46,327 bases of DNA from an uncultured delta proteobacterium (GCA_900696455.1 CAADGB010000361.1:1-46327), one strand, 5' to 3'; shown: positions 22,848-35,311, numbered from the stretch's first letter. The notes: generated from the sequence alone by a model not told the origin. Numbers and translations: made by a program.

Positions 22848-25052
22848 CTACTTCGCCGGCGGGCCCACCAGCTCGAAGCCGTCGAGGGCGTCGTCGAGCT
22901 CGACCCGCAGGTCGAGCTTCTTGGCCTCGAGGTCGGCGAGCTGGGCGCCGAGCTTGTTGCCCTCGCTGGCGAACTCGTCGAGCTGCTTGGTCCACTTGTC
23001 GCGCTGGGCGCCGGCCCGCGGGTTCTTGGCGATCGCCGCCAGGTTCTGCCGCAGCTCGCTGGCGCGCTGGTCGAGCTTGTTGCGGCGCTCGGCGAGGCCG
23101 CGGAGCTGCTCGTCGAGCCTGGCCACCGCCCGCCGCTTCTCGAGGATGGGGCGCAGCCGCGCCCGGGCGTCGGCGCCGAGCTCGGCGTGGACGACCAGCT
23201 TCTCGAGCAGGTCGAGGGCCGGCTGGTTCCAGATGCTGATCGTCGTGCGGGTCGGGGTCTGCTCGACCACCGCGAGCGTGCCCTCGCGGCTGCCGGGCGC
23301 GACCGCGAGGCGCAGGAGGTAGGCGTCGGGCAGCTCCCCCAGGCCCTCGTGCTTGCTGGCCAGCACGTAGCTGCCGCCGGCCCGGGCGTGGCGCACCAGC
23401 ACGGTGAAGCCGGCGTCGAGGGTCTGGGCCTTGGCGGTGTACGTGGTGGTGCGGCGCGAGAACTGCTCGACCTCGAGCACGCCGCGCGACATCTTGATCA
23501 GGCGGTGCTCGTCGCGGTCGGTGGCGGTGGTCGAGGTCACGGTGAGGCCGGTCTCGACCGCGAACGGGATCGTGGCGCTGGTCCCGGCGCCCACGGTCTC
23601 GCTCAGGCCCTCGCCGACGAAGCTGCCGCCGGCGTAGATGCCGATGGGGCCGGGCTCGAGCACGAACGGCGTCGAGTTCTTGAAGCGCACGACCCGGTAC
23701 GGGTTGGCCTCGTAGCCGCGGCCAGCGCCGCCGGGGCGGAACAGGAACGCCTCCTCGCCCTCGACGTCGGCGTTGACGATCGCGACCATGGTCGAGGTGC
23801 CGTCGGGCACCGTCACCCGGTCGCCGAGCTCGAAGCGGGTCTGGCCGGCGACGGTCTGGGCCCGGGCCTGGGCCTGGGTGGAGCGGCGCAGGCTGTCGGC
23901 GTCGAGCGCGGGCGCCGGCTCGTCGTGGTCGTCCCAGCCGTCGCCGGCCGCCAGCTCCTCGTCGGCGGCCCACCCGGCGGCGCCGCGGCCGCCGCCGCCG
24001 CCGGGGCCCGCGGCCGGCCTCGACTTGGCGTCGGCGCGGGTGGCGCGCGAGCGCGCGGGCTCGGCCGGCGGCCGCGGCGGGGTCACCGCCACCGGCGGCG
24101 GCGGCGGCGCCGGCGTGTACGTGGTCTCGCCGACCATGGCCTCGGCCTGGCGGTGGACGCCGACCTGGGTGAGATCCGGCCGCGGGATGTCGCGCGGCGT
24201 GTGCAGATCGTAGCGGAAGGCGATGGGCGCGCCCGAGGTCAGGGCGAGGCGGACGTCCCGCCACTCCTCGCCGCTGGTGTTGTCGACCACGGCCCACGCC
24301 TGGAGCAGGGCCCGGCCCTGGCCCTCGGCGGGCAGGACCACGCGGTAGGTCGGCTTCCACATCGGCGCCGCCACCACGTAGCTGACCAGCAGGTCGTGGG
24401 AGCGGGCGCCCGCCAGCCGGACGCTGACCGCGACCTGCTGGAACATGCCCTCGCCGGCGCTGGCGTCGAGGGTGCGGTTGAACTGCATCGCCAGGTCGCC
24501 GTCCTCGAGCACGACCCCGCGCACGTCCGACAGCTTGACCACGCGCAGCGCGTCGCCGTCGAGCAGGCTGACGCGGTGATCGATCCGCACGCTCTCGCCG
24601 TCGCCGACCGGCTCGCTGAGCTGCTCGACCATCGCCACCCGGCCGCGCACCGCGCCGCCGCCGCCGGTGCGCAGGCTGACGTGGCTGCCGCGCAGCGAGT
24701 CGAGGACCTGGGCCAGGCTGCCCTGGCCGGGGCGGAGGGTGGCGAGCGCGGCGTTGGCCCAGGTCTGCGGGTCGAGCGGCATCGACACGCTGACCGCGCG
24801 CCCGCTCTTGCGCTCGACGATCGTGAGGCTCTTGAGCAGGTCGTTGACCTGATCCTTGCGCACCTTGAGGGTGAGCACGTCGCCCTTCACCTTGCCGGTG
24901 CGCTCGAAGTAGCCGACGCCGTTGCGGTAGAGCACGACCCGCGACAGGTCGAGGCCGGGATCGGTGGCGGCGTAGCGGGGCCGCGCGGTGCCGCCGCAGG
25001 CGAGGGCGGCGCTCGACACCAGCGCCAGCGCGAGGAGCTTGGTCCGGATCAT
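22848..25052 (-). CDS. DUF4139-family lipoprotein with C-terminal coiled coil
   Basis: 734 aa. Signal peptide with lipobox ALAC (Cys19). The N-terminal part begins SRVVLYRNGVGYFER; the central region has WKPTYRVVLPAEG, VDNTSGEEWRDVRLALTSG and later FKNSTPFVLEPGPIGIYAGG, typical of DUF4139 (mucoidy-inhibitor-A-like) proteins. A Pro/Gly-rich insert lies at about 325-385. The last ~130 residues form a long charged coiled coil. Function is unknown; family members are envelope proteins. It is in the dcw cluster directly after murD (152-bp gap). Confidence 0.85.
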   Translation of the reverse strand: MIRTKLLALALVSSAALACGGTARPRYAATDPGLDLSRVVLYRNGVGYFERTGKVKGDVLTLKVRKDQVNDLLKSLTIVERKSGRAVSVSMPLDPQTWANAALATLRPGQGSLAQVLDSLRGSHVSLRTGGGGAVRGRVAMVEQLSEPVGDGESVRIDHRVSLLDGDALRVVKLSDVRGVVLEDGDLAMQFNRTLDASAGEGMFQQVAVSVRLAGARSHDLLVSYVVAAPMWKPTYRVVLPAEGQGRALLQAWAVVDNTSGEEWRDVRLALTSGAPIAFRYDLHTPRDIPRPDLTQVGVHRQAEAMVGETTYTPAPPPPPVAVTPPRPPAEPARSRATRADAKSRPAAGPGGGGGRGAAGWAADEELAAGDGWDDHDEPAPALDADSLRRSTQAQARAQTVAGQTRFELGDRVTVPDGTSTMVAIVNADVEGEEAFLFRPGGAGRGYEANPYRVVRFKNSTPFVLEPGPIGIYAGGSFVGEGLSETVGAGTSATIPFAVETGLTVTSTTATDRDEHRLIKMSRGVLEVEQFSRRTTTYTAKAQTLDAGFTVLVRHARAGGSYVLASKHEGLGELPDAYLLRLAVAPGSREGTLAVVEQTPTRTTISIWNQPALDLLEKLVVHAELGADARARLRPILEKRRAVARLDEQLRGLAERRNKLDQRASELRQNLAAIAKNPRAGAQRDKWTKQLDEFASEGNKLGAQLADLEAKKLDLRVELDDALDGFELVGPPAK

Positions 25053-25204
25053 GCCCCGAGGTTCCCCCCGGCGCGGTCGCGCGTCCAGCGCCGGCCACCG
25101 CGCATTTGCGCGACACCGGGGGCGGCGTCGGCCTTGGGCGCGGTCGGCGCGACGCGCGACGGCGGCCTCGGGCGCGATCGGCGCGGCGCCGACCTGTCGG
25201 CCGG

Positions 25205-26632
<1,428 letters not shown>

Positions 26633-26643
26633 GCTCGCCGGGC

Positions 26644-27780
26644 TCAGCGCAGCTTGAGCGTGCCGAGGGCGGCCAGGGCCAGCACGCCCGACACCAGCCA
26701 GAAGCGCACGATGATCTTCGGCTCCTCCCAGCCCTTGAGCTCGAAGTGGTGGTGGATGGGCGCCATCTTGAAGACCCGCTTGCCGCGGGTCTTGAACGAG
26801 CCGACCTGGATGATCACCGACAGCGCCTCGATCAGGAACAGGCCGCCGACCCGGGCCAGCACCAGCTCGTTCTTGGTCAGGACCGCCAGCATGCCGATGC
26901 CGCCGCCCAGCGACAGCGAGCCGACGTCGCCCATGAACACGCTCGCCGGGTACGTGTTGTACCAGAGGAAGCCGACCCCGGCGCCGAACAGGGCGGCGCA
27001 GAACACCGCCAGCTCGACCGTGCCCGGGATGTGGGCGACGTGCAGGTATTGCGCGATCGTCTCCTTGCCGCCCTCGGTGATGATCGTGGTCTCGACGCCG
27101 GCGATGTAGGCGAAGACCATGAACGTGCCGGCGTTGATGATCGACGGGCCGATCGCGAGGCCGTCGAGGCCGTCGGTGAGGTTGACCGCGTTGGCGGTGC
27201 CGACCACGATGAACGAGCCGAAGACCACGTACAGCCACGCCGACAGCGTCGGCGACACCTCGTAGAAGTTGGTGAACGGGAGCTGCAGCTCGGTGCGCAG
27301 CGCCGGCGACATCATGTCCGAGGTGAACAGGTAGGTCATGGCGCCGGCGGCGACCGCGAACTCGAGGGCGAGGCGGAGCTTGCCCGACACGCCCTTGGTG
27401 TTGCGCCTGGTGACCTTGGCGTAGTCGTCGGCGAAGCCGATCGCGCCGAAACACACCGACACGAACAGGGCGAGGAGGACGAAGCGGTTGGTGAGGTCGC
27501 ACCACAGGAGCGTCGACACCACCCAGCAGAACAGGATGAGGGCGCCGCCCATGGTCGGCGTGCCCGCCTTCTTCTTGTGGCCCTCGGGGCCGTCGTCGCG
27601 GATCTGCTGCCCGATCTGGCCCGAGCGCAGGCGGTCGATGAACCAGGGGCCGATCAGGAACGACAGCAGGAGCGCCGTGATCGCCGCCGCCAGGATGCGC
27701 ATCGACGGGTAGCGGAAGACCCGCAGCCACGACAGCGCGTCGTACTGGGAGAGGATGTCGTGGAAGAGGTGGAACAGCAT
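26644..27780 (-). CDS. mraY: Phospho-MurNAc-pentapeptide translocase MraY
   Basis: Integral membrane enzyme that makes lipid I by moving phospho-MurNAc-pentapeptide to undecaprenyl phosphate. 378 aa, about ten helices. Motifs: GHKKKAGTPTMGG, FGAIGFADDYAKV (the Asp pair that binds Mg), NLTDGLDGLAIG, FMGDVGSLSLGG and PIHHHFELKGW. The ATG at 27780 is fixed by homology, but no Shine-Dalgarno precedes it: the expected place is filled by ten consecutive C residues on the coding strand. Confidence 0.97.
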   Translation of the reverse strand: MLFHLFHDILSQYDALSWLRVFRYPSMRILAAAITALLLSFLIGPWFIDRLRSGQIGQQIRDDGPEGHKKKAGTPTMGGALILFCWVVSTLLWCDLTNRFVLLALFVSVCFGAIGFADDYAKVTRRNTKGVSGKLRLALEFAVAAGAMTYLFTSDMMSPALRTELQLPFTNFYEVSPTLSAWLYVVFGSFIVVGTANAVNLTDGLDGLAIGPSIINAGTFMVFAYIAGVETTIITEGGKETIAQYLHVAHIPGTVELAVFCAALFGAGVGFLWYNTYPASVFMGDVGSLSLGGGIGMLAVLTKNELVLARVGGLFLIEALSVIIQVGSFKTRGKRVFKMAPIHHHFELKGWEEPKIIVRFWLVSGVLALAALGTLKLR

Positions 27781-27786
27781 GATCGT

Positions 27787-27796
27787 GGGGGGGGGG
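27787..27796. repeat. Ten-base homopolymer (G10 on plus) before mraY
   Basis: Uninterrupted G10 on the plus strand, C10 on the coding strand, ending 6 nt before the mraY start codon in the 64-bp gap after murE-murF. Confidence 0.95.
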
Positions 27797-27844
27797 CGTG
27801 CCCGTCCGGCCGGCGGAGCCCGGCGCGGCCGCGGGCGGTCGGGG

Positions 27845-30712
27845 CTAGGCGGCGGTCTCCGCCAGCGCCGCGATGACGCGCTCGAGCCGCATGCCGCGCG
27901 AGCCCTTGACCAGGACCCAGTCGCCGGGCTCGGTGATGGCCAGCACCTGGCGGGCGGCCGCCGCCGGGTCGTCGGTGGTCCAGGCCAGCGCCGGGGCGCC
28001 GGTGGCCTCGGCGACGGTGCGCTTGTGCTCGCCGAGCGCGATCACCGGCACCCCCAGCTCGCCGAGGCGCTCGCCGAGCGCGGCGTGGGCGTCGCGGGCG
28101 TGGTCGCCGAGCTCGAGCATGTCGCCCACCACCGCCACCGCGCGCGCCGAGCCGCGCAGCTCCATCAGGGTGTCGATCGCGGCCGCCATCGACGCCGGGT
28201 TGGCGTTGTAGCAGTCGACGATCACGTGACGGCCGCCGATGTCCTGGACCTCGCTGCGCATCGCCGCCGGCCGCGCCCGCTCGAGGCCGGCCACCGCCAC
28301 GTCGAGGTCGACGCCGGCGGCGAGCGCCGCCGCCAGCGCGCAGGTGGCGTCGACCGCGTTGTGGCGGCCGATCATGGGCAGGCGGAAGCGGCGGCGGGCG
28401 CCGGCGACGTCGACGTGGAGATCGGCGCCGCCGGGGCCGAACGGGTGGTAGCCGACCAGGCGGACGTCAGCCGACGCCGCCTCGCCGAAGGTGAGCAGGC
28501 GCGCGCCGTGGCCGCGGGCGCGCGCGGTCAGGCGGTCGTCGTCGGCGGGCGCCACCGCCACGCCGGTCGCGGGCAGGCCCAGGTAGATCTCGGCCTTGGC
28601 GGCGGCGATGGCGTCGGTCGAGCCCAGGAGCTCGATGTGGGCGGTGCCGGCGTTGACCACCACCGCGACGTCGGGGCGGGTGAAGCGGGTCAGGTACTCG
28701 ATCTGGCCGCGCCCGCGCATGCCCATCTCGATCACGCCGTAGTGGTGCTGGGCGCGCAGGCCGAGCAGCGTCAGCGGCACGCCGGTCTCGTTGTTGAGCG
28801 AGCCGAGCGCGGCCAGGGTGGCGCCGGCGCCGGCGAGCGCCGCCCGCGTCAGCTCCTTGGTCGTGGTCTTGCCGGCCGAGCCGGTGATGGCGATCACCCG
28901 GCGGGTGGCGTCGGCCGCGCCCCAGCGCGCGCGGTGGGCGCCGGCGATCGCCGCCAGCGCCTCCTGCGGCTCGGCGACCTCGATCGCGGGCGCGTCGGCG
29001 GGCGCCCGCCCCGGCTCGACCAGCACCGCGGCGGCGCCGGCGGCGCGGGCCTGGGCGACGAAGTCGTGGCCGTCGAAGCGCTGGCCGCGCACGGCCACGT
29101 AGAGGTCGCCGGGGGCGGCGGCGCGGCCGTCGATCACGATCCGGCTCACCGCGGTCTCGCCGTCGCCGCGGACCGCGCCCCCGCACTCGGCGGCGAGCTG
29201 GGCCACGGTCCAGCGCGGCCGCAGCGCGGCGGCGGCCGCCGCCTCCTCGCGATCGTCGAAGTGGATCTTGGTGGTGCCGAGGATCTGGTAGTCCTCGTGG
29301 CCCTTGCCGGCGATCAGGACGACGTCGCCGGGCGTGGCCTCGGCGACCGCGGCGCGGATCGCGGTGCGGCGGTCGACGTCGACGTAGAACGGCCGCGGCA
29401 CCGCCGGCAGGATCATCTCGATGATCGCGCGCGGGTCCTCGGTGCGCGGGTTGTCGCTGGTGACCACGGCGAGGTCGGCGTGCGCCGCCACCACCGCGCC
29501 CATCTTCGGCCGCTTGGTCGGGTCGCGGTCGCCGCCGCAGCCGAAGACGCAGAGCAGGCGGCGCCGGGTGACCGGGCGCAGCGTGCGCAGGACGTTGTCG
29601 AGGGCGTCCGGGGTGTGGGCGTAGTCGACGATGAGATCGAGCCCGGCCGGGTTGGCGACCCGCTCGAGCCGGCCGGGCACGCCGGGCAGCGTGGCGAGGG
29701 CGCGGGCGATGGCGTCGGGCGCCAGGCCGAGCGCCAGGGCGATGCCGACCACCAGCGCCAGGTTGGCGACGTTGTAGCGGCCGAGCAGCGGGCGCGCGGT
29801 GAGCTCGAGCTCGCCGGCGGGGGTGGCCAGCCGCGCCCACACGCCGTCGACCGACGAGGTGTAGGCGAGGACGCGGATCTCTGCCTCGCGCTGCTCGGGG
29901 CGGAGCTCGGCGGCGTCGTCGGCGGCGTCGACCGACACCCGCAGGACGCGGCGGCGCGCGCCGCCGGCGCGGGTGGCGGCGACCATCGCGGCGCCGGCCG
30001 GGTCGTCGACGTCGATGACCGCGATGCCGTCGTCGGCCAGGTAGTCGCGGAACAGGAGCTCCTTGGCGGCGCGGTACGCCTCCATCGTGCCGTGGACGTC
30101 GAGGTGATCCTGGGTCAGGTTGGTGAAGCCGGCGACGGCGAAGCGGAGGCCGGCGACCCGGTGCATGGCCAGGGCCGCCGACGTCACCTCCATCACCGCG
30201 TGGCTGGTGCCGGCGGCGACCATCTCGGCCAGCGTGCCGTGGAGGACCTCGGGGGTGGGCGTGGAGTAGGGGGCGTCGACGGTGCGGCCGGCCCACCGGT
30301 AGTTGACCGTGCCGATCACGCCCGGGCGGTGGCCGGCGGCGGCCAGCACGTGCTCGGGCACGAAGGTCGAGGTGGTCTTGCCGTTGGTGCCGGTGACGCC
30401 GACGGCGGTGAGCTGCGCCGCGGGCGCGCCGGCGGCGGCGCCGACCAGGTGGCCGAGCGCGCGCTGGCCGTCGGGGACCACCACCTGCGGCACGCGCAGG
30501 CCGGGGACCTCGCGCTCGACCGCCACCGCCGCCGCGCCGCGCTCGACCGCGGCCGGGACGAAGCCGTGGCCGTCGGCGCGCCGGCCGCGCACCGCGACGA
30601 ACAGATCGCCGGCGGCCACCGCGCGCGAGTCGGAGGTGACGGCGCGGATGTCGGCGTCGGCGCCGACGAGGCGAGCGCCCGGGACACTGGCGGCGAGGCG
30701 CGAGAGCTTCAT
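27845..30712 (-). CDS. murE-murF: MurE-MurF fusion: DAP-adding and D-Ala-D-Ala-adding ligase
   Basis: 955 aa carrying two full Mur ligases in one frame. MurE half (about 1-495): P-loop GTNGKTT 108-114, NLTQDHLDVHG, GRYNVAN, VDYAHTPDAL, and DNPR at 420-423, the signature for meso-diaminopimelate. MurF half (about 500-955): a second N-terminal domain (DSR-like segment in IVIDGRAAAPGDLYVAVRG), P-loop GSAGKTT 611-617, NNETGVPLTLL, GMRGRGQIEYL and DCYNANPASM. No linker of note joins them. It would make UDP-MurNAc-tripeptide and then the pentapeptide with Ddl's product. The codon for the junction shows no frameshift. Confidence 0.96.
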   Translation of the reverse strand: MKLSRLAASVPGARLVGADADIRAVTSDSRAVAAGDLFVAVRGRRADGHGFVPAAVERGAAAVAVEREVPGLRVPQVVVPDGQRALGHLVGAAAGAPAAQLTAVGVTGTNGKTTSTFVPEHVLAAAGHRPGVIGTVNYRWAGRTVDAPYSTPTPEVLHGTLAEMVAAGTSHAVMEVTSAALAMHRVAGLRFAVAGFTNLTQDHLDVHGTMEAYRAAKELLFRDYLADDGIAVIDVDDPAGAAMVAATRAGGARRRVLRVSVDAADDAAELRPEQREAEIRVLAYTSSVDGVWARLATPAGELELTARPLLGRYNVANLALVVGIALALGLAPDAIARALATLPGVPGRLERVANPAGLDLIVDYAHTPDALDNVLRTLRPVTRRRLLCVFGCGGDRDPTKRPKMGAVVAAHADLAVVTSDNPRTEDPRAIIEMILPAVPRPFYVDVDRRTAIRAAVAEATPGDVVLIAGKGHEDYQILGTTKIHFDDREEAAAAAALRPRWTVAQLAAECGGAVRGDGETAVSRIVIDGRAAAPGDLYVAVRGQRFDGHDFVAQARAAGAAAVLVEPGRAPADAPAIEVAEPQEALAAIAGAHRARWGAADATRRVIAITGSAGKTTTKELTRAALAGAGATLAALGSLNNETGVPLTLLGLRAQHHYGVIEMGMRGRGQIEYLTRFTRPDVAVVVNAGTAHIELLGSTDAIAAAKAEIYLGLPATGVAVAPADDDRLTARARGHGARLLTFGEAASADVRLVGYHPFGPGGADLHVDVAGARRRFRLPMIGRHNAVDATCALAAALAAGVDLDVAVAGLERARPAAMRSEVQDIGGRHVIVDCYNANPASMAAAIDTLMELRGSARAVAVVGDMLELGDHARDAHAALGERLGELGVPVIALGEHKRTVAEATGAPALAWTTDDPAAAARQVLAITEPGDWVLVKGSRGMRLERVIAALAETAA

Positions 30713-30715
30713 GGA

Positions 30716-30729
30716 CAGGTGGTCACCTG
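30716..30729. promoter_or_regulatory. CAGGTG/CACCTG inverted repeat before murE-murF
   Basis: Six-base arms around 2 nt, beginning 3 nt upstream of the murE-murF ATG, where a Shine-Dalgarno should lie. It could be an operator or a small hairpin; six-base palindromes of this kind also arise by chance. Confidence 0.35.
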
Positions 30730-30788
30730 ATCAACGCGGAGCCTCCCCGATTTCCTCCGCGCTGGCAAGGCCGGCTCCGGGCGGCGCC

Positions 30789-32929
<2,141 letters not shown>

Positions 32930-32933
<4 letters not shown>

Positions 32934-33271
32934 GGCGCGGCGGCGACCCCCGGCGCGGGGCGGACGACGCGGATGGCGTCGGCCGGGGCCGGCACCATGC
33001 CCATGGCGGCGGCCAGGGTGTGGATGCGGGCCGGGCTGGTGAGGGTGGCGCGCTCGACCTCGAGCCGCCGCGACGCCTCGCGCAGCGCGCGCACCTCCTG
33101 GTTGGCGCGCGACAGCTCGTAGCCGAGGCTCACGACCTCGTGGCGCGCCCGCACGCGGCTGATCGCGAGCGCGCTGATCATCGCCGCGATCAGGGTCATG
33201 ATCGCGATCGTGCGGCGCGAGCGCGGCGCGGCGCTGACGGTACGGAACAGGCGGTAGACGCGGGGCTTCAT
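32930..33271 (-). CDS. ftsL: Cell division protein FtsL
   Basis: 113 aa: short basic cytoplasmic tail, one transmembrane helix (AIMTLIAAMISALAISRV), then a leucine/charged coiled coil (LSRANQEVRALREASRRLEVE) and a Pro/Ala tail. This layout, with ATGA overlaps to rsmH upstream and ftsI downstream, identifies FtsL despite weak sequence conservation. Forms the FtsQLB complex that activates FtsWI. Confidence 0.9.
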
Positions 33272-34275
33272 CGGCGGGCGGGCAGGTCGGGGGCGTCGGT
33301 GCGGACGCAGGCGCGCAGGCGCGCCGAGCGGGCCCGCGGGTTGTCGTCGGTCTCGTCGTCGGCGGCGAACACCGCCTTGCGGGTCACCGGCGTGCACACC
33401 GCCCGCACGCGTTCGCCGGCCTGGGCGGCCAGCGCCGGCGGCAGGGACGACGTCCACGCCAGGTCGCGGAAGCGGCGCTTGACCAGGCGGTCCTCGAGCG
33501 AGTGGAACGAGATCACGACGCAGCGGCCGCCGGCGACCAGCAGGTCGGGGAACGTGTCGAGGAACGCGGCCAGCTCGTCGAGCTCGCGGTTGACGGCGAT
33601 GCGCAGGGCCTGGAACGTGCGGGTGGCGGGGTGGATGTGCAGGCGGCGCAGGTCGCCGGGCGTGAAGGCCGCGGCGACGACCCGGGCCAGGTCGAGGGTG
33701 GTGACCAGCTCGCCGGCGCGCTCGGCCTCCTTGAGGCGCCGCGCGATCTTGTGGTGCAGACGCTCCTCGCCGAGGTCGCGCAGCACCTCGGCCAGCTCCT
33801 GCGCGGTCAGGTCGCGGATGAGCTCGAGCGCGGTCGGGCCGCGGCTCGGATCCATGCGCATGTCGATGGGGCCGGCGCGGGTGAACGAGAAGCCGCGGGC
33901 GGCCTCGTCGAGCTGCGGCGACGACACGCCCAGGTCGAGGAGGATGCCGTCGACCCGCGGCACGCCGAGCTCGCCGAGCACCGCCGGGAGCTCGCCGAAG
34001 CGGGCGTGAACCAAGGTGAGCCGGCCGGCGCTGGCGGCGACCAGCGGGGCGCCGGCCAAGACCGCCTCCGGATCGCGATCGGTCGCGATCACGCGGCCGG
34101 TCTGACCGATCCGCTCCAGCAGGGCGCGGGTGTGGCCGCCGCGGCCGAACGTGCCGTCGACGTAGGTACCCCCCTCGCGCGGGGCGAGGTGGTCCAGCAC
34201 CTCGTCCAGGAGGACGGGGATGTGCGGCGGCGGGGTCTCCACGGTGGCGGCGAGCGCGCGCTGGGCGAGCGCCAT
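33268..34275 (-). CDS. rsmH: 16S rRNA m4C1402 methyltransferase RsmH (MraW)
   Basis: 335 aa. SAM-binding motif YVDGTFGRGGHTRALL, ATDRDPEAV, the DGILLDLGVSSPQLDE segment, RGFSF, LRIAVNRELDEL and ISFHSLEDRLVKRRF near the C-terminus. Methylates N4 of C1402 in 16S rRNA. ATG 34275 was chosen: TCTAAT ends exactly 6 nt upstream, with GGGGGA between. A GTG nine codons earlier would start inside the putative promoter. It is the first gene of the cluster; mraZ, its normal partner, is not upstream. Confidence 0.96.
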   Translation of the reverse strand: MALAQRALAATVETPPPHIPVLLDEVLDHLAPREGGTYVDGTFGRGGHTRALLERIGQTGRVIATDRDPEAVLAGAPLVAASAGRLTLVHARFGELPAVLGELGVPRVDGILLDLGVSSPQLDEAARGFSFTRAGPIDMRMDPSRGPTALELIRDLTAQELAEVLRDLGEERLHHKIARRLKEAERAGELVTTLDLARVVAAAFTPGDLRRLHIHPATRTFQALRIAVNRELDELAAFLDTFPDLLVAGGRCVVISFHSLEDRLVKRRFRDLAWTSSLPPALAAQAGERVRAVCTPVTRKAVFAADDETDDNPRARSARLRACVRTDAPDLPARR

Positions 34276-34281
34276 TCCCCC

Positions 34282-34316
34282 ATTAGAGAAGGTGGAGGGC
34301 ACGGCGCAACTTTTGA
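34282..34316 (-). promoter_or_regulatory. Putative promoter of the dcw cluster before rsmH
   Basis: Minus-strand order: CAAAAG, TTGCGC (34304-34309), 16-nt spacer, TCTAAT (34282-34287), 6 nt, ATG. This is the best -10 of the four A-tract/TTG elements and should drive the rsmH-ftsL-ftsI operon. Confidence 0.55.
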
Positions 34317-34370
34317 GAATTCCGGAGTTCTGGCCAGGGGCCGGCCGCTGGTCGGTCCGGTCGGGATGCT

Positions 34371-34399
34371 GGACAGACGTTCATGTACGGGACAGACGT
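34371..34399. repeat. GGACAGACGT direct repeat, 19-bp period
   Basis: Two exact 10-mers at 34371-34380 and 34390-34399, just upstream of the Fic-like gene's promoter. They could be operator half-sites on one face of the helix or the residue of a small mobile repeat. Confidence 0.75.
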
Positions 34400-34404
34400 A
34401 TTCC

Positions 34405-34433
34405 TTGACGCTCAGGGGGCCGATCCGTAGACT
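34405..34433 (+). promoter_or_regulatory. Sigma70-type promoter for the Fic-like gene
   Basis: TTGACG (34405-34410), 17-nt spacer, TAGACT (34428-34433). The transcript would begin near 34440, about 23 nt before the GTG start. Confidence 0.6.
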
Positions 34434-34462
34434 TCCCCGCTCCTCGGACCGGGGTCTATTTC

Positions 34463-35257
34463 GTGCTTCGTTACAAAGAAACCGAAGACATCGACGCGCG
34501 CTTCTCGGAGGTCGACCGCATCAGCCAGGCCTGGCGGGCGCGCATCGCCGCGATCAACCCGGCCATGCGCAAGGAGTTCCTCCAGCGGCTCCGGATCTCG
34601 CTCATCCACCACGACGCCGCGCTTGAGGGCGACGTGCTCTCGTACAGCGAGATCAAGGCGGCGATCGATCCGACCATCATCAGCGACCCATCGCTGATCC
34701 CGGCCTACGACGAGATCAAGCGCTTCAACGAGGCCTGCGATGTGGCCCAGGAGCTGGCCACGAACAAGAAGAAGCCCTTCAAGTTCGACACCATCCGCGA
34801 CCTCTACGGGATCCTCGCGCCCGACGAGAAGGCCAAGGGCCTGCCGTACCGCAAGGAGAACCCCCTTCACCGGCTCTACTATCACGACATCGCGGCGCCG
34901 GAGAAGATCGCCCCCTCGCTCAAGAAGCTCGCCGACTGGATCGACGAGCCGGCGACGCGGCAGATGCACCCCATCGAGCGGGTGGCGGTGCTCCACACCC
35001 GCTTCATGGCCATCCTCCCGTGGGCCAAGGAGAGCGGGCGCACGATCCGCATCTGCTCGAACCTGCTCCTGCAGGAGGCGGGCTACCCGGTGGCCGTGAT
35101 CCACTCGATCGATCGCCAGCGCTACTACGAGGCGCTGCGCGGCGAGGGGCCGGGCCTGCTCTCGCTCTACCTCGAGGCCGTGCAGACCACCGCCGAGACC
35201 GAGCTCCGCCTCTACGAGGAAGCGGAGAAGGCGCCCAAGAAGCGCAAGCGCGCCTGA
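34463..35257 (+). CDS. Fic-fold protein with degenerate active site
   Basis: 264 aa from GTG. The fold is suggested by the N-terminal LIHHDAALEGDVLSYSEIKA, which resembles the Fic N-terminal helix (S-x-x-x-E-G), and by LHTRFMAILPWAKESGRTIR, which aligns with the Fic core HxxFxxIHPFxxGNGRxxR. The catalytic His is Leu and the G-N-G of the phosphate loop is E-S-G, so AMP transfer is unlikely. A Lys/Arg-rich tail (KAPKKRKRA) ends the protein. It is divergent from rsmH, in the place where mraZ would be expected. Family assignment is by motif only; the role is unknown. Confidence 0.75.
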   Translation: MLRYKETEDIDARFSEVDRISQAWRARIAAINPAMRKEFLQRLRISLIHHDAALEGDVLSYSEIKAAIDPTIISDPSLIPAYDEIKRFNEACDVAQELATNKKKPFKFDTIRDLYGILAPDEKAKGLPYRKENPLHRLYYHDIAAPEKIAPSLKKLADWIDEPATRQMHPIERVAVLHTRFMAILPWAKESGRTIRICSNLLLQEAGYPVAVIHSIDRQRYYEALRGEGPGLLSLYLEAVQTTAETELRLYEEAEKAPKKRKRA

Positions 35258-35269
35258 CGCCTCGCGCGC

Positions 35270-35311
35270 GCGGCGCTGCGCGCCAAGGTCGCGGCGCTGC
35301 GCGCCAAGGTC
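35270..35311. repeat. 21-bp tandem repeat, two copies
   Basis: Two exact adjacent units (35270-35290, 35291-35311) between the Fic-like gene and arfB. Further on, a ~26-bp stretch at 35333-35358 closely copies the 3' end of arfB (35366-35394). Confidence 0.9.

Noticed and set aside
34276-34462. MraZ-binding TGGGN repeats before rsmH
   Set aside because: No regular set of such boxes could be found on either strand.
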